Part shown: positions 12,243-21,497 of the stretch, piece by piece | Numbering within the stretch: position 1 is the first letter of the stretch | Layout of the letters: every line of letters starts with the position of its first letter | Source: Costus lasius | Lineage: Eukaryota; Streptophyta; Magnoliopsida; Zingiberales; Costaceae | Assembly (NCBI GenBank): GCA_027563935.2 | Contig: JANVAS020000203.1 | Location: 5,890,001 to 5,954,000 of the forward strand | Reading direction: 5' to 3' | DNA: 64,000 nucleotides | Position numbers and translations under genes: made by a program | The notes under the pieces: model-generated | What the model saw: the letters and a program-made list of their open reading frames with translations, nothing else | Told to the model about the DNA's origin: nothing | The model's database searches: none

Positions 12243-12634
12243 TGATGTGGGGAGGCGACATGACCCACGGAAATACAAATAGAGTTTAAGGTTACCCTAG
12301 CTAGGGCACCTAAATTTCTATCTCTTGCATTGCATGCATCTTTAAGTTAGATTTTCATTCCTTGCATTGCATGCATCCTTTAAGTTAGATCTCGTAGCAT
12401 AACTTGCATCATGTGGTAGGTTAGATCCACCCTCAAATTACACCAAGTAGTTACATTCGCTATGATCCGCCACTTATGTATGGTAGGTTAGTTCATGCTA
12501 ATGATGTAATAGATTAGGTTGATCCAATTTTGAGCTCAAGTCAAGCCCAATTCAAGTATGGAAGCGCCTATGACCATTCAGACCCTTTGGTGAAGCACCC
12601 TCTACAAAGTTACTCAGAGATCCACCATCCTAGT
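12243..12634 (+). repeat. K 5' LTR, segment 1 of 3
   Basis: It starts TGATGTGGGGAGGCGACATG, as in the I LTRs at 17263 and 21440, and runs to CCATCCTAGT, where H is inserted. The last 5 bp, CTAGT (12630-12634), are the left TSD of H. Codon-for-codon with the I LTR tail frame, it carries TAG at 12280-12282 where I has TGG. Confidence 0.9.
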
Positions 12635-15046
12635 TGATGTAGGGGGGGAGCATGCAATTTGGGCTAGCATGAAAACATGAATCTAAGGAAAATAAGCTAG
12701 CATGCAAGGTTATCTAACGGGGCTTTCAAAAATATGTTTTTGGTATTTTAAATAAAAACTGAAGATTAATATGCTACTAAATTATATGCTAGATAATTTT
12801 AGACCTAAACATGCAATTATAAACTACAAAATAAATTGCAACTAGCATGCCCTTATAAACAAAACTATAACTAAACATGTGGTTAACTACTCTATGGCTA
12901 AACATGCATTTCTAAAACATTAAAAGACAATATTGTAAAGAAGCGCTCACCGTGCGATCCTTGAGAATAGAAGGATCGTCCTTCCCGATCTTCAACGGTC
13001 CTACTCTGATGGAAGGAGTTGCTTCATTACAAACACACCAACACAACAAACTCACACATGTGTGAGTATAAAATTAGGGTTTAATGTGCAAAGTCCTTTT
13101 ACAACAAAGAGATCAAGAGGGGAAGCTAATCTTCCAAATTCCTCTTGCTAACATGAGTAACTAAGTTATTCTACTAAACCTAATGATTAACAACTAAAGG
13201 GCCTATTGCTTGAAGGGGCGCCAAGTCTTGGATGGAAGAAGACTCTTCAAGTCTCGGACATGGTTGAGTCATTGAAGATGTCTCATCTTGTGGATCCCCC
13301 TTTGATGTCGAGAGCTTCTAGGAACAAATGAAGTCTATTAGTGATGAGATAAATCAAATAAGTATTAAATGCAAACTAGGATTGAAGGGAAGAGTTTCGG
13401 TTGAAGATTATCCAAGCAAGAGTGGTTGAGGTCTTGAGGGTTGGAGATGCGCCACTTGAGGTTGATTATCCCTTGAGGTGAGAAGATGATCTCCCTTGCG
13501 CCACCTACAAGATTTAACAAGTTAAGCAAAGGTAAACCAAGCAAATAAACAATAGAGTCAAGTTAGAGAGGCTTGGCCGATTATATGTCTTGAAGGAGTT
13601 GATCCATGGAGGTTCCCTTGGAGTTGTGGATCCTTGGAGAGGGGTTGAAGGTCTTTGTGCTAAGTGTTGATGAAGGAGATGGACTAGATGCGCCAAGGGT
13701 TGGTGAAGAGGATGTGGATGCGCCAAGAAGGTGAAAAGATCCTTTGAAGAGAAGATGCGTCACTTGTTGAGATGTTGATGCGCCACAAGAGCTTGAAGAA
13801 AGTGGAGAGGATGTAGATGCGCCACCAAGGTTAAGGGAGATGCTCCTTGAAGAAGTTGCGCGGCTAATGGTTGAAGGGGTTGCTCTTGCGCCAAGATGGT
13901 AGAGGTGTCTTCGAAGAAACGGTTAGCGAAGGGAACCTTGGCCCTTGGGGAAGAAGGGGAGATAGGTGACACAAGCACCTCAGATGAGAAGGGGAAAGGG
14001 GAGGGCGACACAAGCACCCAAGGTTGCTAGGCAACTAATCGACAATTCCATTATCAAATCTTGCTAATCAACTTACATGCGATTACAAGTTTTGTAGAGC
14101 TTCTCCTTAACGTTACAAAAGATCAAAATAAGAAAGAAATTATTGTCTTCAATGCTTTGTCGAGGCAATGGCTCCATTGATTGTGTTTTGACTTGAAAAC
14201 TTCCCTTATTTGTTTGTAGAGATGGTGTGTTCGAATTTTCTTGTAGACTTGCTTGCATGTTCGGCTAGGTGATAGCTTTCCTTCCTTCTTTGGTTTGGAC
14301 GAATTCCTTTGGGGCTGAAGCTTTCAAATTCGAAATCCTTTCCTTGAGTGTCTTCCCTTGTTTGTAATGGGCGATGCATGGCTTTGAAACTTGCCATTTT
14401 TGTTGTGGCTGAATTCCTTCTTTGTTTGGTGAATTCTCCTTGCTTGGGCGACAAGAGAAGGTGGCAATCCTTCCTTCCTTGGCCATGGACGAATTGCTTT
14501 GGTGATCTTCCCTTAATTGGAGGTGGTATTGCTTCTTGAATTGGCGTGGCTCTTTCCTTCCAAGGTGTGAACACATCTTGATTCCTTGATTTAAGGGATT
14601 TGATGGAAAGCTTTTGAATGAGCGCATATCCTTTGATGAGTTGAGATTGGAACCGAATTCTTGGGTGCCAAGGTGGCTTTATACTTCAATGGAAAGGTGA
14701 GTTGAAGTGCTTCAACTCAAGACTTCACTTTGAACTTTGGCTTTGAAGTGGCTTGCCATATTTGGAGCTAGCTTGTTGTAGTGAGCTTTGAGCTAACTTT
14801 GAGCTTATCCACATGACTTGTAAATGCTTATTACACTACTCCTACTTGGATGCAACATTATGACATGCACTAATTCTAGTATGATGCAACATAATTTCCA
14901 TAAAAGAAAATACAAAACAAAGTATAAAACTTACCAAATGTAGCTACATGATGCATGCAATGCAATGGTGTCTTAGGGTACCCATAAACTAGGGTAGCCT
15001 TAAGCTCCATTTATATTTTCTTGGGTCATGGCCTCTACCCCCATCA
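12635..15046 (-). repeat. 3' LTR of element H (2412 bp)
   Basis: On the element strand it starts TGATGGGGGTAGAGGCCATG and ends in CCCCCCTACATCA. It is the same length as 23467-25878, and every stretch I compared was identical. It contains many copies of the word GATGCGCCA (about 13448-13830). The last 20 codons of the H ORF, including the TAG at 14989-14991, lie inside its start. Small ORFs within it are not supported by any family. Confidence 0.93.
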
Positions 15047-17226
15047 TTTCTCCCCGGGTGAAAAAAATTCTTCTCCGAAGAATTGTGCTCGCACGGGTGG
15101 AAATGTCTAGAGGTGGCCCATGTAAAATGTTCCTTGGTTAACCAAACTTCTTCACCATTGGAGTGGGTGAACAAGCCTTGGTTCACAAGGTTGGCCATAG
15201 GCTCATGCACAAAAAACATGTCTAAAAATTGGATGGGATACTCCACATTATAAGGTGTAGGATTCCCGTACAGAAGTGGAATAGTAAAAGATGAGTAAAC
15301 ATATGAAGCATGCATATGAAGGTAAGAGCAAGAGTAAGCATTACAACCATAGAGACTTTGTTCTTCTATTCCTTGTTTTCTATCAAGTACTCCTACAATG
15401 AATTCCCTTTCTCGGCCATGATGATTAGTATGCTTGCGGTAAGGGATTTGAGTGTCTAAGTATGCAGGAATAACAAAGTCTATGTGCTCAATAAAATTCA
15501 AAGTAATGTTATCTTTTGCATGCTCAAGTTTGGTTGGCCCTAAGGGTGGTTTGAGGGTATGGGTAAAGGGACCTAAGAGACAAGATTCTATGATCATTGG
15601 GTCATGGGGAAGAACTTCTAAGTCTAGAGGAGGTCCTAAGGGGTGTGGCTTAGGATCTAAGTCTTCCTTAATGGTGGGGGATCCTAACTCATGTGGTTTG
15701 AGATCTAAGGATGAAGGATCCTCTATGTATAAGGGTTGGGTTTCTAGTGGGTCTAGGCCTAAGTTGGATGGTTCAGTGCTAGAGGCCTTAAAAGTGTTCA
15801 AAGGAGGGTTTAGGCAAGTTGTTTGGTCTACCTTAGTCTTAAGGTGTTCTCTGGGTATAGACAAATCATCCATGGTGAATGGTCCAAACTTAGGTTGAGT
15901 TAAGCCTAAAATGTGATGGTCCTTCATTTGAAGGTGTTGGTTCTCTAAGGTGTCTAAAGGTTCATCTAAACTTTCATTAGAGTCAAGTGGCATGGAACTT
16001 AAGGGTTCACTGCCTATGGAAGGGTCTTCTAGAGTTTGCCCTATGTCATGAAGGGTAGGCTCACATAGTTCAAGTGTTTGATCTAGACATGGGAGCTCCT
16101 TAGGTTGAGGTAAACTAATCTTGTTGGTCACTAAGGGTAGGATAGTTTCCACTAAGTCTAGTCTCATATCATTGGGTTCATATTCTTCCTTAGGTGGTGC
16201 AAGTTTACCTAGATCAAAGGTGCCTACGGGTGGGAGACATTTAGTTTGATCTAAGGTTGGCTCTATGTTTGGTCCTAAGGTTTGACTAGTGGAATCCCCT
16301 AAGAGTTGGTTGCACTCCATGAGTTCAAGAGGAAGTGTGGTCATCCTAGGGTCAAGTGAGGTAGTAGGTTGACTACTTGGTTCATGAGTGTTTGGTTCTG
16401 GACCATGACAAGGTTTATGGCCAACTATAGGAACTAGGTCTACCTTGGGATCACTAGGTGGCTTGGGAAGACCTATGACTTTAGGTTCAAGTTGGTTCCT
16501 AGGCATATCATCTAAGGTAATAGTTCCAAATTGAAGTTGAGGCATGTCTAGAGGGGTCTCTAAAGGTGACTTAGGGCTAGTTTGACTATCAGACAAGTCA
16601 ACTAATGGGGCCCTAGTATTGGATCTAGACTCATCTAGGGGTATGTTTGGAATTGTTGGAGGTAGCTCAGGCTCTAAGGTTGGGCTTGTCTCTAAGAGGG
16701 TTGGAGGGTTGGCTACCTTATGAGTTCTAGGTGGAGACCTTTTGATCTTAATCTTAGGGTCATGACACCTTAAGATATAGGAGTCATCTTGTCTTTGGTG
16801 GTACCCTCTAACATCATCTAACCAAGGTTCTCCTAGGTGGACATGATATGTACCTTCTAGGGGTAAGACATCACACCAAGCTTCTAGTAGGATACCAAAT
16901 CCAATAGGCACAAGGCACATATGTTTAACTAAGGTTTTGGTTCCATTATCTCTAGTAATAGTGTAAGGGTATAGTTTAAGCTTAGTGACAAAGCCAAATC
17001 TTTCAATGGCACTAGGGGTTATGAAGTTGAACCCTATGGTTTTATCTATGGCAACCTTACACATCTTACCTCCTATTTTGGTGTAGGTGTGGAAAAAATC
17101 ATTCCTAAGGTTGACCCTATAGGTTGGAAGCGTCTCTAAGCATAGTTTGTGGGATTTGTCTATCTCTTCAAACATTTTGATAGCGTCATTAGGTTTATTG
17201 TGATTTATGCCATAGCTAGTAGTCAT
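14989..17226 (-). CDS. Retropepsin-like, Pro/Leu-rich protein of element H (745 aa), catalytic triplet altered
   Basis: The ATG at 17226 begins MTTSYG; the open frame extends 24 codons further up into the inserted I LTR, but that is an accident of the insertion. Residues ~52-155 follow the plan of plant Ty3/gypsy aspartic proteases: VAID at 58-61, then FITPSAIERFGF, a flap-like stretch, WCDVLPLEGTYHVHLGEPW (117-135), and the partner of the family's LLGRPW. The family has Asp-Ser/Thr/Gly-Gly after the hydrophobic stretch; here D61 is kept but K62-T63 follow, so cleavage activity is doubtful. Residues ~160-580 are Pro/Leu/Asp-rich, and part of this (DLVETILPLV, LCEPTLHDIGQTLE, LDEPLDTLE) is shared with the I and K proteins. 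The C-terminus (KHTN, GRERE, NSSEKNF, HDPRKYKWSLRLP) is shared too and reads into the 3' LTR. A role as a capsid-associated or structural protein is only a guess. Confidence 0.8.
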   Translation of the reverse strand: MTTSYGINHNKPNDAIKMFEEIDKSHKLCLETLPTYRVNLRNDFFHTYTKIGGKMCKVAIDKTIGFNFITPSAIERFGFVTKLKLYPYTITRDNGTKTLVKHMCLVPIGFGILLEAWCDVLPLEGTYHVHLGEPWLDDVRGYHQRQDDSYILRCHDPKIKIKRSPPRTHKVANPPTLLETSPTLEPELPPTIPNIPLDESRSNTRAPLVDLSDSQTSPKSPLETPLDMPQLQFGTITLDDMPRNQLEPKVIGLPKPPSDPKVDLVPIVGHKPCHGPEPNTHEPSSQPTTSLDPRMTTLPLELMECNQLLGDSTSQTLGPNIEPTLDQTKCLPPVGTFDLGKLAPPKEEYEPNDMRLDLVETILPLVTNKISLPQPKELPCLDQTLELCEPTLHDIGQTLEDPSIGSEPLSSMPLDSNESLDEPLDTLENQHLQMKDHHILGLTQPKFGPFTMDDLSIPREHLKTKVDQTTCLNPPLNTFKASSTEPSNLGLDPLETQPLYIEDPSSLDLKPHELGSPTIKEDLDPKPHPLGPPLDLEVLPHDPMIIESCLLGPFTHTLKPPLGPTKLEHAKDNITLNFIEHIDFVIPAYLDTQIPYRKHTNHHGREREFIVGVLDRKQGIEEQSLYGCNAYSCSYLHMHASYVYSSFTIPLLYGNPTPYNVEYPIQFLDMFFVHEPMANLVNQGLFTHSNGEEVWLTKEHFTWATSRHFHPCEHNSSEKNFFHPGRNDGGRGHDPRKYKWSLRLP
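15047..15084 (-). other. Purine-rich tract and 8 bp hairpin before the H 3' LTR
   Basis: On the minus strand a perfect inverted repeat AATTCTTC-GGA-GAAGAATT (15084 to 15066) is followed by a purine-rich CCGGGGAGAAA that abuts the LTR start at 15046. The tract is where plus-strand DNA synthesis would be primed. The same hairpin and tract occur before the 3' LTR of I (21402-21439). The bases also encode NSSEKNF, so conservation may be for protein, structure or both. Confidence 0.6.
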
Positions 17227-17262
17227 GATGGGTTTACTTTTGAAAAAAAACCAAATAGTTTT

Positions 17263-19131
17263 TGATGTGGGGAGGCGACATGACCCACGGAAATACAAAT
17301 GGAGTTTAAGGTTACCCTAGCTAGGGCACCTAAATTCCCATCTCTTGCATTGCATGCATCTTTAAGTTAGATTTTCATTCCTTGCATTGCATACATCCTT
17401 TAAGTTATTTCCATCTCTTGCATTGCATGCATCTTTAGGTTAGATTTTCTAGCATAACTTGCATCATATGGTAGGTTAGATCCACCCTCCAATTACACCA
17501 TGTAGTTACATGCCTAGGATCCGCCACTTATGTATAGTAGGTTAGTGCATGAAATTAATGTAATAGTATAGGTCAACTCTATTCTTGGAATGCAAGTCAA
17601 AATCAGGTCAAGACAACTCCAAGAGATGCCATGGGCCATCAGCCCAATTCAAGAGGGAATCAGCCCATCCCAACCTAATGGAGCAACACCACAAGTACCC
17701 AACACTCCACCATCCTAGTTGGCAGCCATGGGATTTGTCTCTACTCCAACCGCCCTTTCCTTTGAAGTAGAGATGGACAAGACCACTCCCTCATCAGATG
17801 TTGCAGCCCTTGCAGTCAACATGCGTCAGCCACCAGCTTGTGCAGCCCCTTACATCCATCTTGCGCCAGCCAACAAAGTCAAGGAGCAGCCTGCACTTTG
17901 CAACAACTCCAGTCCACTCAAGTGCCAGCCGCCCATGCCATTTGCAGCCTGCACAATGTCAGCCATCAACAGCCTCTTCAGTCCATCTTCACTTCAGTTT
18001 CCGAAACTCTCAACCTGCTGAAGACTCCAATGTCAAACTCCAAGCAACCGCCCACTTGAAAAGAAACCAGCCCTTGAATTGTCTCCATCATGCTTGACTT
18101 GTGTGACTTGTTTTTGAGCTTAGAAAGGGAGTTAACCGTTGGAGACTCCCCTATATGTTGTAACCTCTTGTAAATTGCAAGCTAGTGTTGAATGAATTTC
18201 GAATTTCAGAAGTGTGTCTTCAAAATGGTGTGTGTCACCTAATCCCCCTTTTCCTTCCACCATTGCCGAAAGCCCCTTTCCATCCTTTCTTGCTCTTCCA
18301 CCTTCCACCTCCACTTGCGTTTGTCATGAAGAAGGGAGCTCACGCCACTTCCTCCCTCTAGCCTTGAAGAGCCTTCAATCAAGAGGAGGAGCTGAACACA
18401 TTCAAGACTCAAGAAGGTGTCAACAACTCCATGCCGAGAACAAGCCACCCCCACTTAGCTAAGTCTTCTTCTCCTTTGGGTCATTGTTCTTTGTTACTTG
18501 TTGATGTGGATCTTTGAAACTTGTTGGACAGCCCCTTTGCACTCACGCTGAATTTCTGCAGGTGGCGCAAGGCCAAGGAATGACAATCAAAACTTCCCCT
18601 CTTCTCTTCCCCTAAGCATAGATAGTCTAAACTATGTTAACAAGGGAATTTGGAGTCTAGCCTCCCCCTTGATTGTCTTGTGTATTGGCCTCTTGATATT
18701 ATTTTCAAATTCACCCACGCATGTGTGGGATGCTGCAATGACATGTGTGTAAGCTCATAGGGCCCTACTTCGTGAGATTCCACCATTGGACCGGTGAAGA
18801 ACGGGAAGGACACCCTTTCTATTCTCAAAGGGTGCAAGGTGAGTTCCTCCCTTAGATTAGCCCTAGTTTCTTATGGTAGAATCGCATGCTAGATTTCTTT
18901 GATGTTGTAGAACCGCATGCTAGATCTACTTGAGGTTTTAGAATCACATGATAAGCTTTATTAGAAGCGCATGATAAGTTTAGTTGCTGAATGTAGCTTC
19001 GGATTTCATTATAAAGACTATCAAACCTAATTTCTCAAAGCGTTAGTTTAAATGGGTTTCATAGTTATATCTTAAATAGCAAATGTTTTCAAAAGCGTTG
19101 TTTGAATGTTGCATGCTTGGTGATCCCATCA
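17263..19131 (+). repeat. 5' LTR of element I (1869 bp)
   Basis: It starts TGATGTGGGGAGGCG and ends GGTGATCCCATCA. The first ~400 bp contain three copies of a CTTGCATTGCATGCATC-like word. The last ~100 bp (AAAGCGTTAGTTTAAATGGG onward) are similar to the end of the K LTR (46065-46165). Confidence 0.94.
18151..18157 (+). promoter_or_regulatory. Possible TATA box in the I LTR
   Basis: CTATATG lies just upstream of TGTAACCTCTTG. In the related K LTR, TTTATAA (26314-26320) lies at the same position before TGTAACCTCTTG, although the surrounding sequence has diverged. This suggests a conserved core promoter, but no transcription start can be read from sequence. Confidence 0.35.
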
Positions 19132-19134
19132 TCT

Positions 19135-19146
19135 TGGTATCAGAGC
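19135..19146 (+). other. Primer-binding site of element I (initiator Met tRNA)
   Basis: TGGTATCAGAGC, three bases after the 5' LTR, is complementary to the 3' end of plant initiator methionine tRNA including CCA. The same 12-mer follows the 5' LTRs of K, C and D and, inverted, those of H and B. Confidence 0.92.
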
Positions 19147-19292
19147 TTAGGCTCTTAGAGTAGGATTTTATAAGACCAAAACTTTATTTTCCTACTACTA
19201 AGGCGATTTTTGGACCTAGGTGTTTGAAAGAATTTGATTAGCTATATCTTATCACCTTAGGGTTTATTTTCAAAACCTTACTCATTTCGAAA

Positions 19293-21497
19293 ATGACTAC
19301 TAGATTCAATCCCCTAAGAGGCAATAGACAACCCATCAAGAGATGGGATGACATGATAAAAGAAATATATTACCCTACATCTCTCAATGACCCTACATCT
19401 CTCAATGAAAAATTGCTTACCCAAGAGAACATGAATGTAGCTGAATATATACTAAAGTTCAAAACCCTCTACCATAGTACTAGAGAAGCTCCTAGGGTTA
19501 TGCTTAACCGGTTTAGAGATGGTCTTAGCTTTGAGATTAAAAGAGGTCTCACCTACTACCCCATATACACAATAGAAGATGCTTTTCAAATAGCTAGTGA
19601 GGTGGAGCAAAATCTTAAGAGATTTTATAAAAGGAAAATTGACCATCCAAGATCCAAAGCCCCTAAGGTAGTCAATCAAACCATGGAGCTCAATCAAGCC
19701 TTAGAACCAAAGCTATCCTCCCAAAGCCAATCTCAAATCAAGTCTAGGGAACCCATTGAAGACTTACCCCCATGTCAAATCATGTTGTCCATAAAACCCA
19801 AACAAGAACTCAACCAACTTAAGGAAAACTCTCTTGACATCCACATAGGTCATACTAAGTCCACACCTTTAAGAACAATCTCACCTAAGCCTATGGAAGA
19901 ACTTGAACCCAATCATATTAGGCTAGACTTAGTGGAAGCTATCCTACCCTTAGTGACCTATGAGACTAGTTTGCCTCACCCTTTAGGGCTCCCATGTTTA
20001 GATCAAGTGCTTGAACCATGTGAACCTACTCTTCATGACATAGGAAAAACTTTAGAGAACTCTTCAATAGGTTGTGAACACTTAGGTTCCAAGCCACTTG
20101 ACCATAGTGAAAGTTTAGATGAGCCTCTAGACACTTTAGAAATCCAACACCTTCAATTAGAGGACCATCACACTTTAGGCTTGACTCAACCTAAGTTTGA
20201 ACCTTTCTCTATGGATGATCTGCCTAAGTATCTTACTCAACCATATTTAGAGATTAAGGTAGACATACCATATTGTCTAGGCCCTTCTTTGACCACTTTT
20301 GGGCCATCTAGCACTAAACTTTCCAAGTTAGGCCTAAACCCACCCCTAGAGCCCAAACTTTTACACATAGAGGATCCTTCACCTTTAGATCTCAACCCAC
20401 ATGAGTTAGGATCCCTTACTTTGCCTAAGATGGAACCCATGCTAGATCCTTTTCTCATTGACCAAGATCCTAAGTCCCAAACATTAGGAGAACCTCAACT
20501 TCAAGGCCTAGAAGACTTGACCTTTGATCCAATGACCCATGAAACATATCTCTTAGGTCTTGCCACCCACACTCCTAAGCCACATTTAGGGCCAATTGAA
20601 CATGGGCTTATAACCCAAGACTCTAGGGATGACCCTACTCAAGTTGACCCCATAGGGACTGACCTATATCAACCTTCTCCGTATGACATGGTAGAGCTCC
20701 CCCAGTTTAGCTTTGAAGATCTTACTCCAGATATGGGAGAGCCATTTCTTTTTTCCTTAGGAAGTCCAATCCTAGAGGCGCCCCTCACCCTTCTTGAGTT
20801 AGACATTAGCTCACCTGAATATGAAGAAGAATTTACTTTAGATCCTCTTGAGTTTCCCATGCTAGGATATGATTTAGAACCTAACTTGTCTGAGTTGGCA
20901 ACATCCCCCATCTCTCCTTTAGACCTTGAGTCTGGCCTTAGTACTCCAGGGTTAAAGAAAATTCAATTGAATAATGATTTGCTTTCCCTCCCAGAACTTG
21001 AACACTTTGAGTTTGTTATACCTGAATCTTTTAGTAGGCCTGTATACCACAAACATACTAATGAATATGGCCGAGAAAGGACATTCTGTGTAGGAGACCC
21101 TGAATTTAAGGAGCATGAAGATTGGGATGAAGAGATTGATTGCTGTGATGCTGTTGACACTGATTTTTGGACCCCCATCACTTTTGATGTGGATGACTTC
21201 ATATTGCATAAGCACCATTCCACCCCATACTATGACCCCACTTGTGAGCATATGATTGAGTCCATCCTTGAGGACCAAACCCATTTCACCCGTAATGAGG
21301 TAGAGTTACTCTACTTAGTTGGATATGACCTTGGTGAAGAGGGTTGGCTCCCCGAGGAAGAACTCACCCTTACTACCTCAAAGCTCCTCATGGATAAGGA
21401 CAATTCTTCGGAGAAGAATTTTTCTCACCCGGGGAGAGCTGATGTGGGGAGGCGACATGACCCACGGAAATACAAATGGAGTTTAAGGTTACCCTAG
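19293..21497 (+). CDS. Gag-domain protein of element I (734 aa)
   Basis: The ATG at 19293 gives MTTRFNPLRGN. Residues ~17-115 (RWDDMIKEIY, LTQENMNVAEYILKFKTLYH, APRVMLNRFRDGLSFEIKRGL, YTIEDAFQIASEVEQNLKRFYKRK) have the pattern of the Ty3/gypsy retrotransposon Gag domain, the capsid building unit of the particle. There is no CCHC knuckle. Residues ~115-560 are Pro/Leu/Glu-rich without a recognised domain; DLVEAILPLVT to LDEPLDTLE is shared with H. From ~565 a second conserved block (HFEFVIPESF, HKHTNEYGRERTF) and an acidic stretch lead to NSSEKNF and a tail HDPRKYKWSLRLP encoded inside the 3' LTR (from 21440). An 18 bp direct duplication near 19373-19408 repeats PTSLND/PTSLNE; K has one copy. 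The frame is intact and probably translated. Confidence 0.88.
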   Translation: MTTRFNPLRGNRQPIKRWDDMIKEIYYPTSLNDPTSLNEKLLTQENMNVAEYILKFKTLYHSTREAPRVMLNRFRDGLSFEIKRGLTYYPIYTIEDAFQIASEVEQNLKRFYKRKIDHPRSKAPKVVNQTMELNQALEPKLSSQSQSQIKSREPIEDLPPCQIMLSIKPKQELNQLKENSLDIHIGHTKSTPLRTISPKPMEELEPNHIRLDLVEAILPLVTYETSLPHPLGLPCLDQVLEPCEPTLHDIGKTLENSSIGCEHLGSKPLDHSESLDEPLDTLEIQHLQLEDHHTLGLTQPKFEPFSMDDLPKYLTQPYLEIKVDIPYCLGPSLTTFGPSSTKLSKLGLNPPLEPKLLHIEDPSPLDLNPHELGSLTLPKMEPMLDPFLIDQDPKSQTLGEPQLQGLEDLTFDPMTHETYLLGLATHTPKPHLGPIEHGLITQDSRDDPTQVDPIGTDLYQPSPYDMVELPQFSFEDLTPDMGEPFLFSLGSPILEAPLTLLELDISSPEYEEEFTLDPLEFPMLGYDLEPNLSELATSPISPLDLESGLSTPGLKKIQLNNDLLSLPELEHFEFVIPESFSRPVYHKHTNEYGRERTFCVGDPEFKEHEDWDEEIDCCDAVDTDFWTPITFDVDDFILHKHHSTPYYDPTCEHMIESILEDQTHFTRNEVELLYLVGYDLGEEGWLPEEELTLTTSKLLMDKDNSSEKNFSHPGRADVGRRHDPRKYKWSLRLP
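21402..21439 (+). other. Hairpin and purine-rich tract before the I 3' LTR
   Basis: The perfect inverted repeat AATTCTTC-GGA-GAAGAATT (21402-21420) is followed by CACCCGGGGAGAGC up to the LTR at 21440. It is the likely polypurine tract for plus-strand priming, within the coding frame (NSSEKNFSHPGRA). Confidence 0.6.

Noticed and set aside
17585..18837. Cluster of 60-100 codon ORFs, repeated exactly at 21762-23014
   Set aside because: They lie in the two identical LTRs of element I, overlap each other in several frames, and have no start context or family features.
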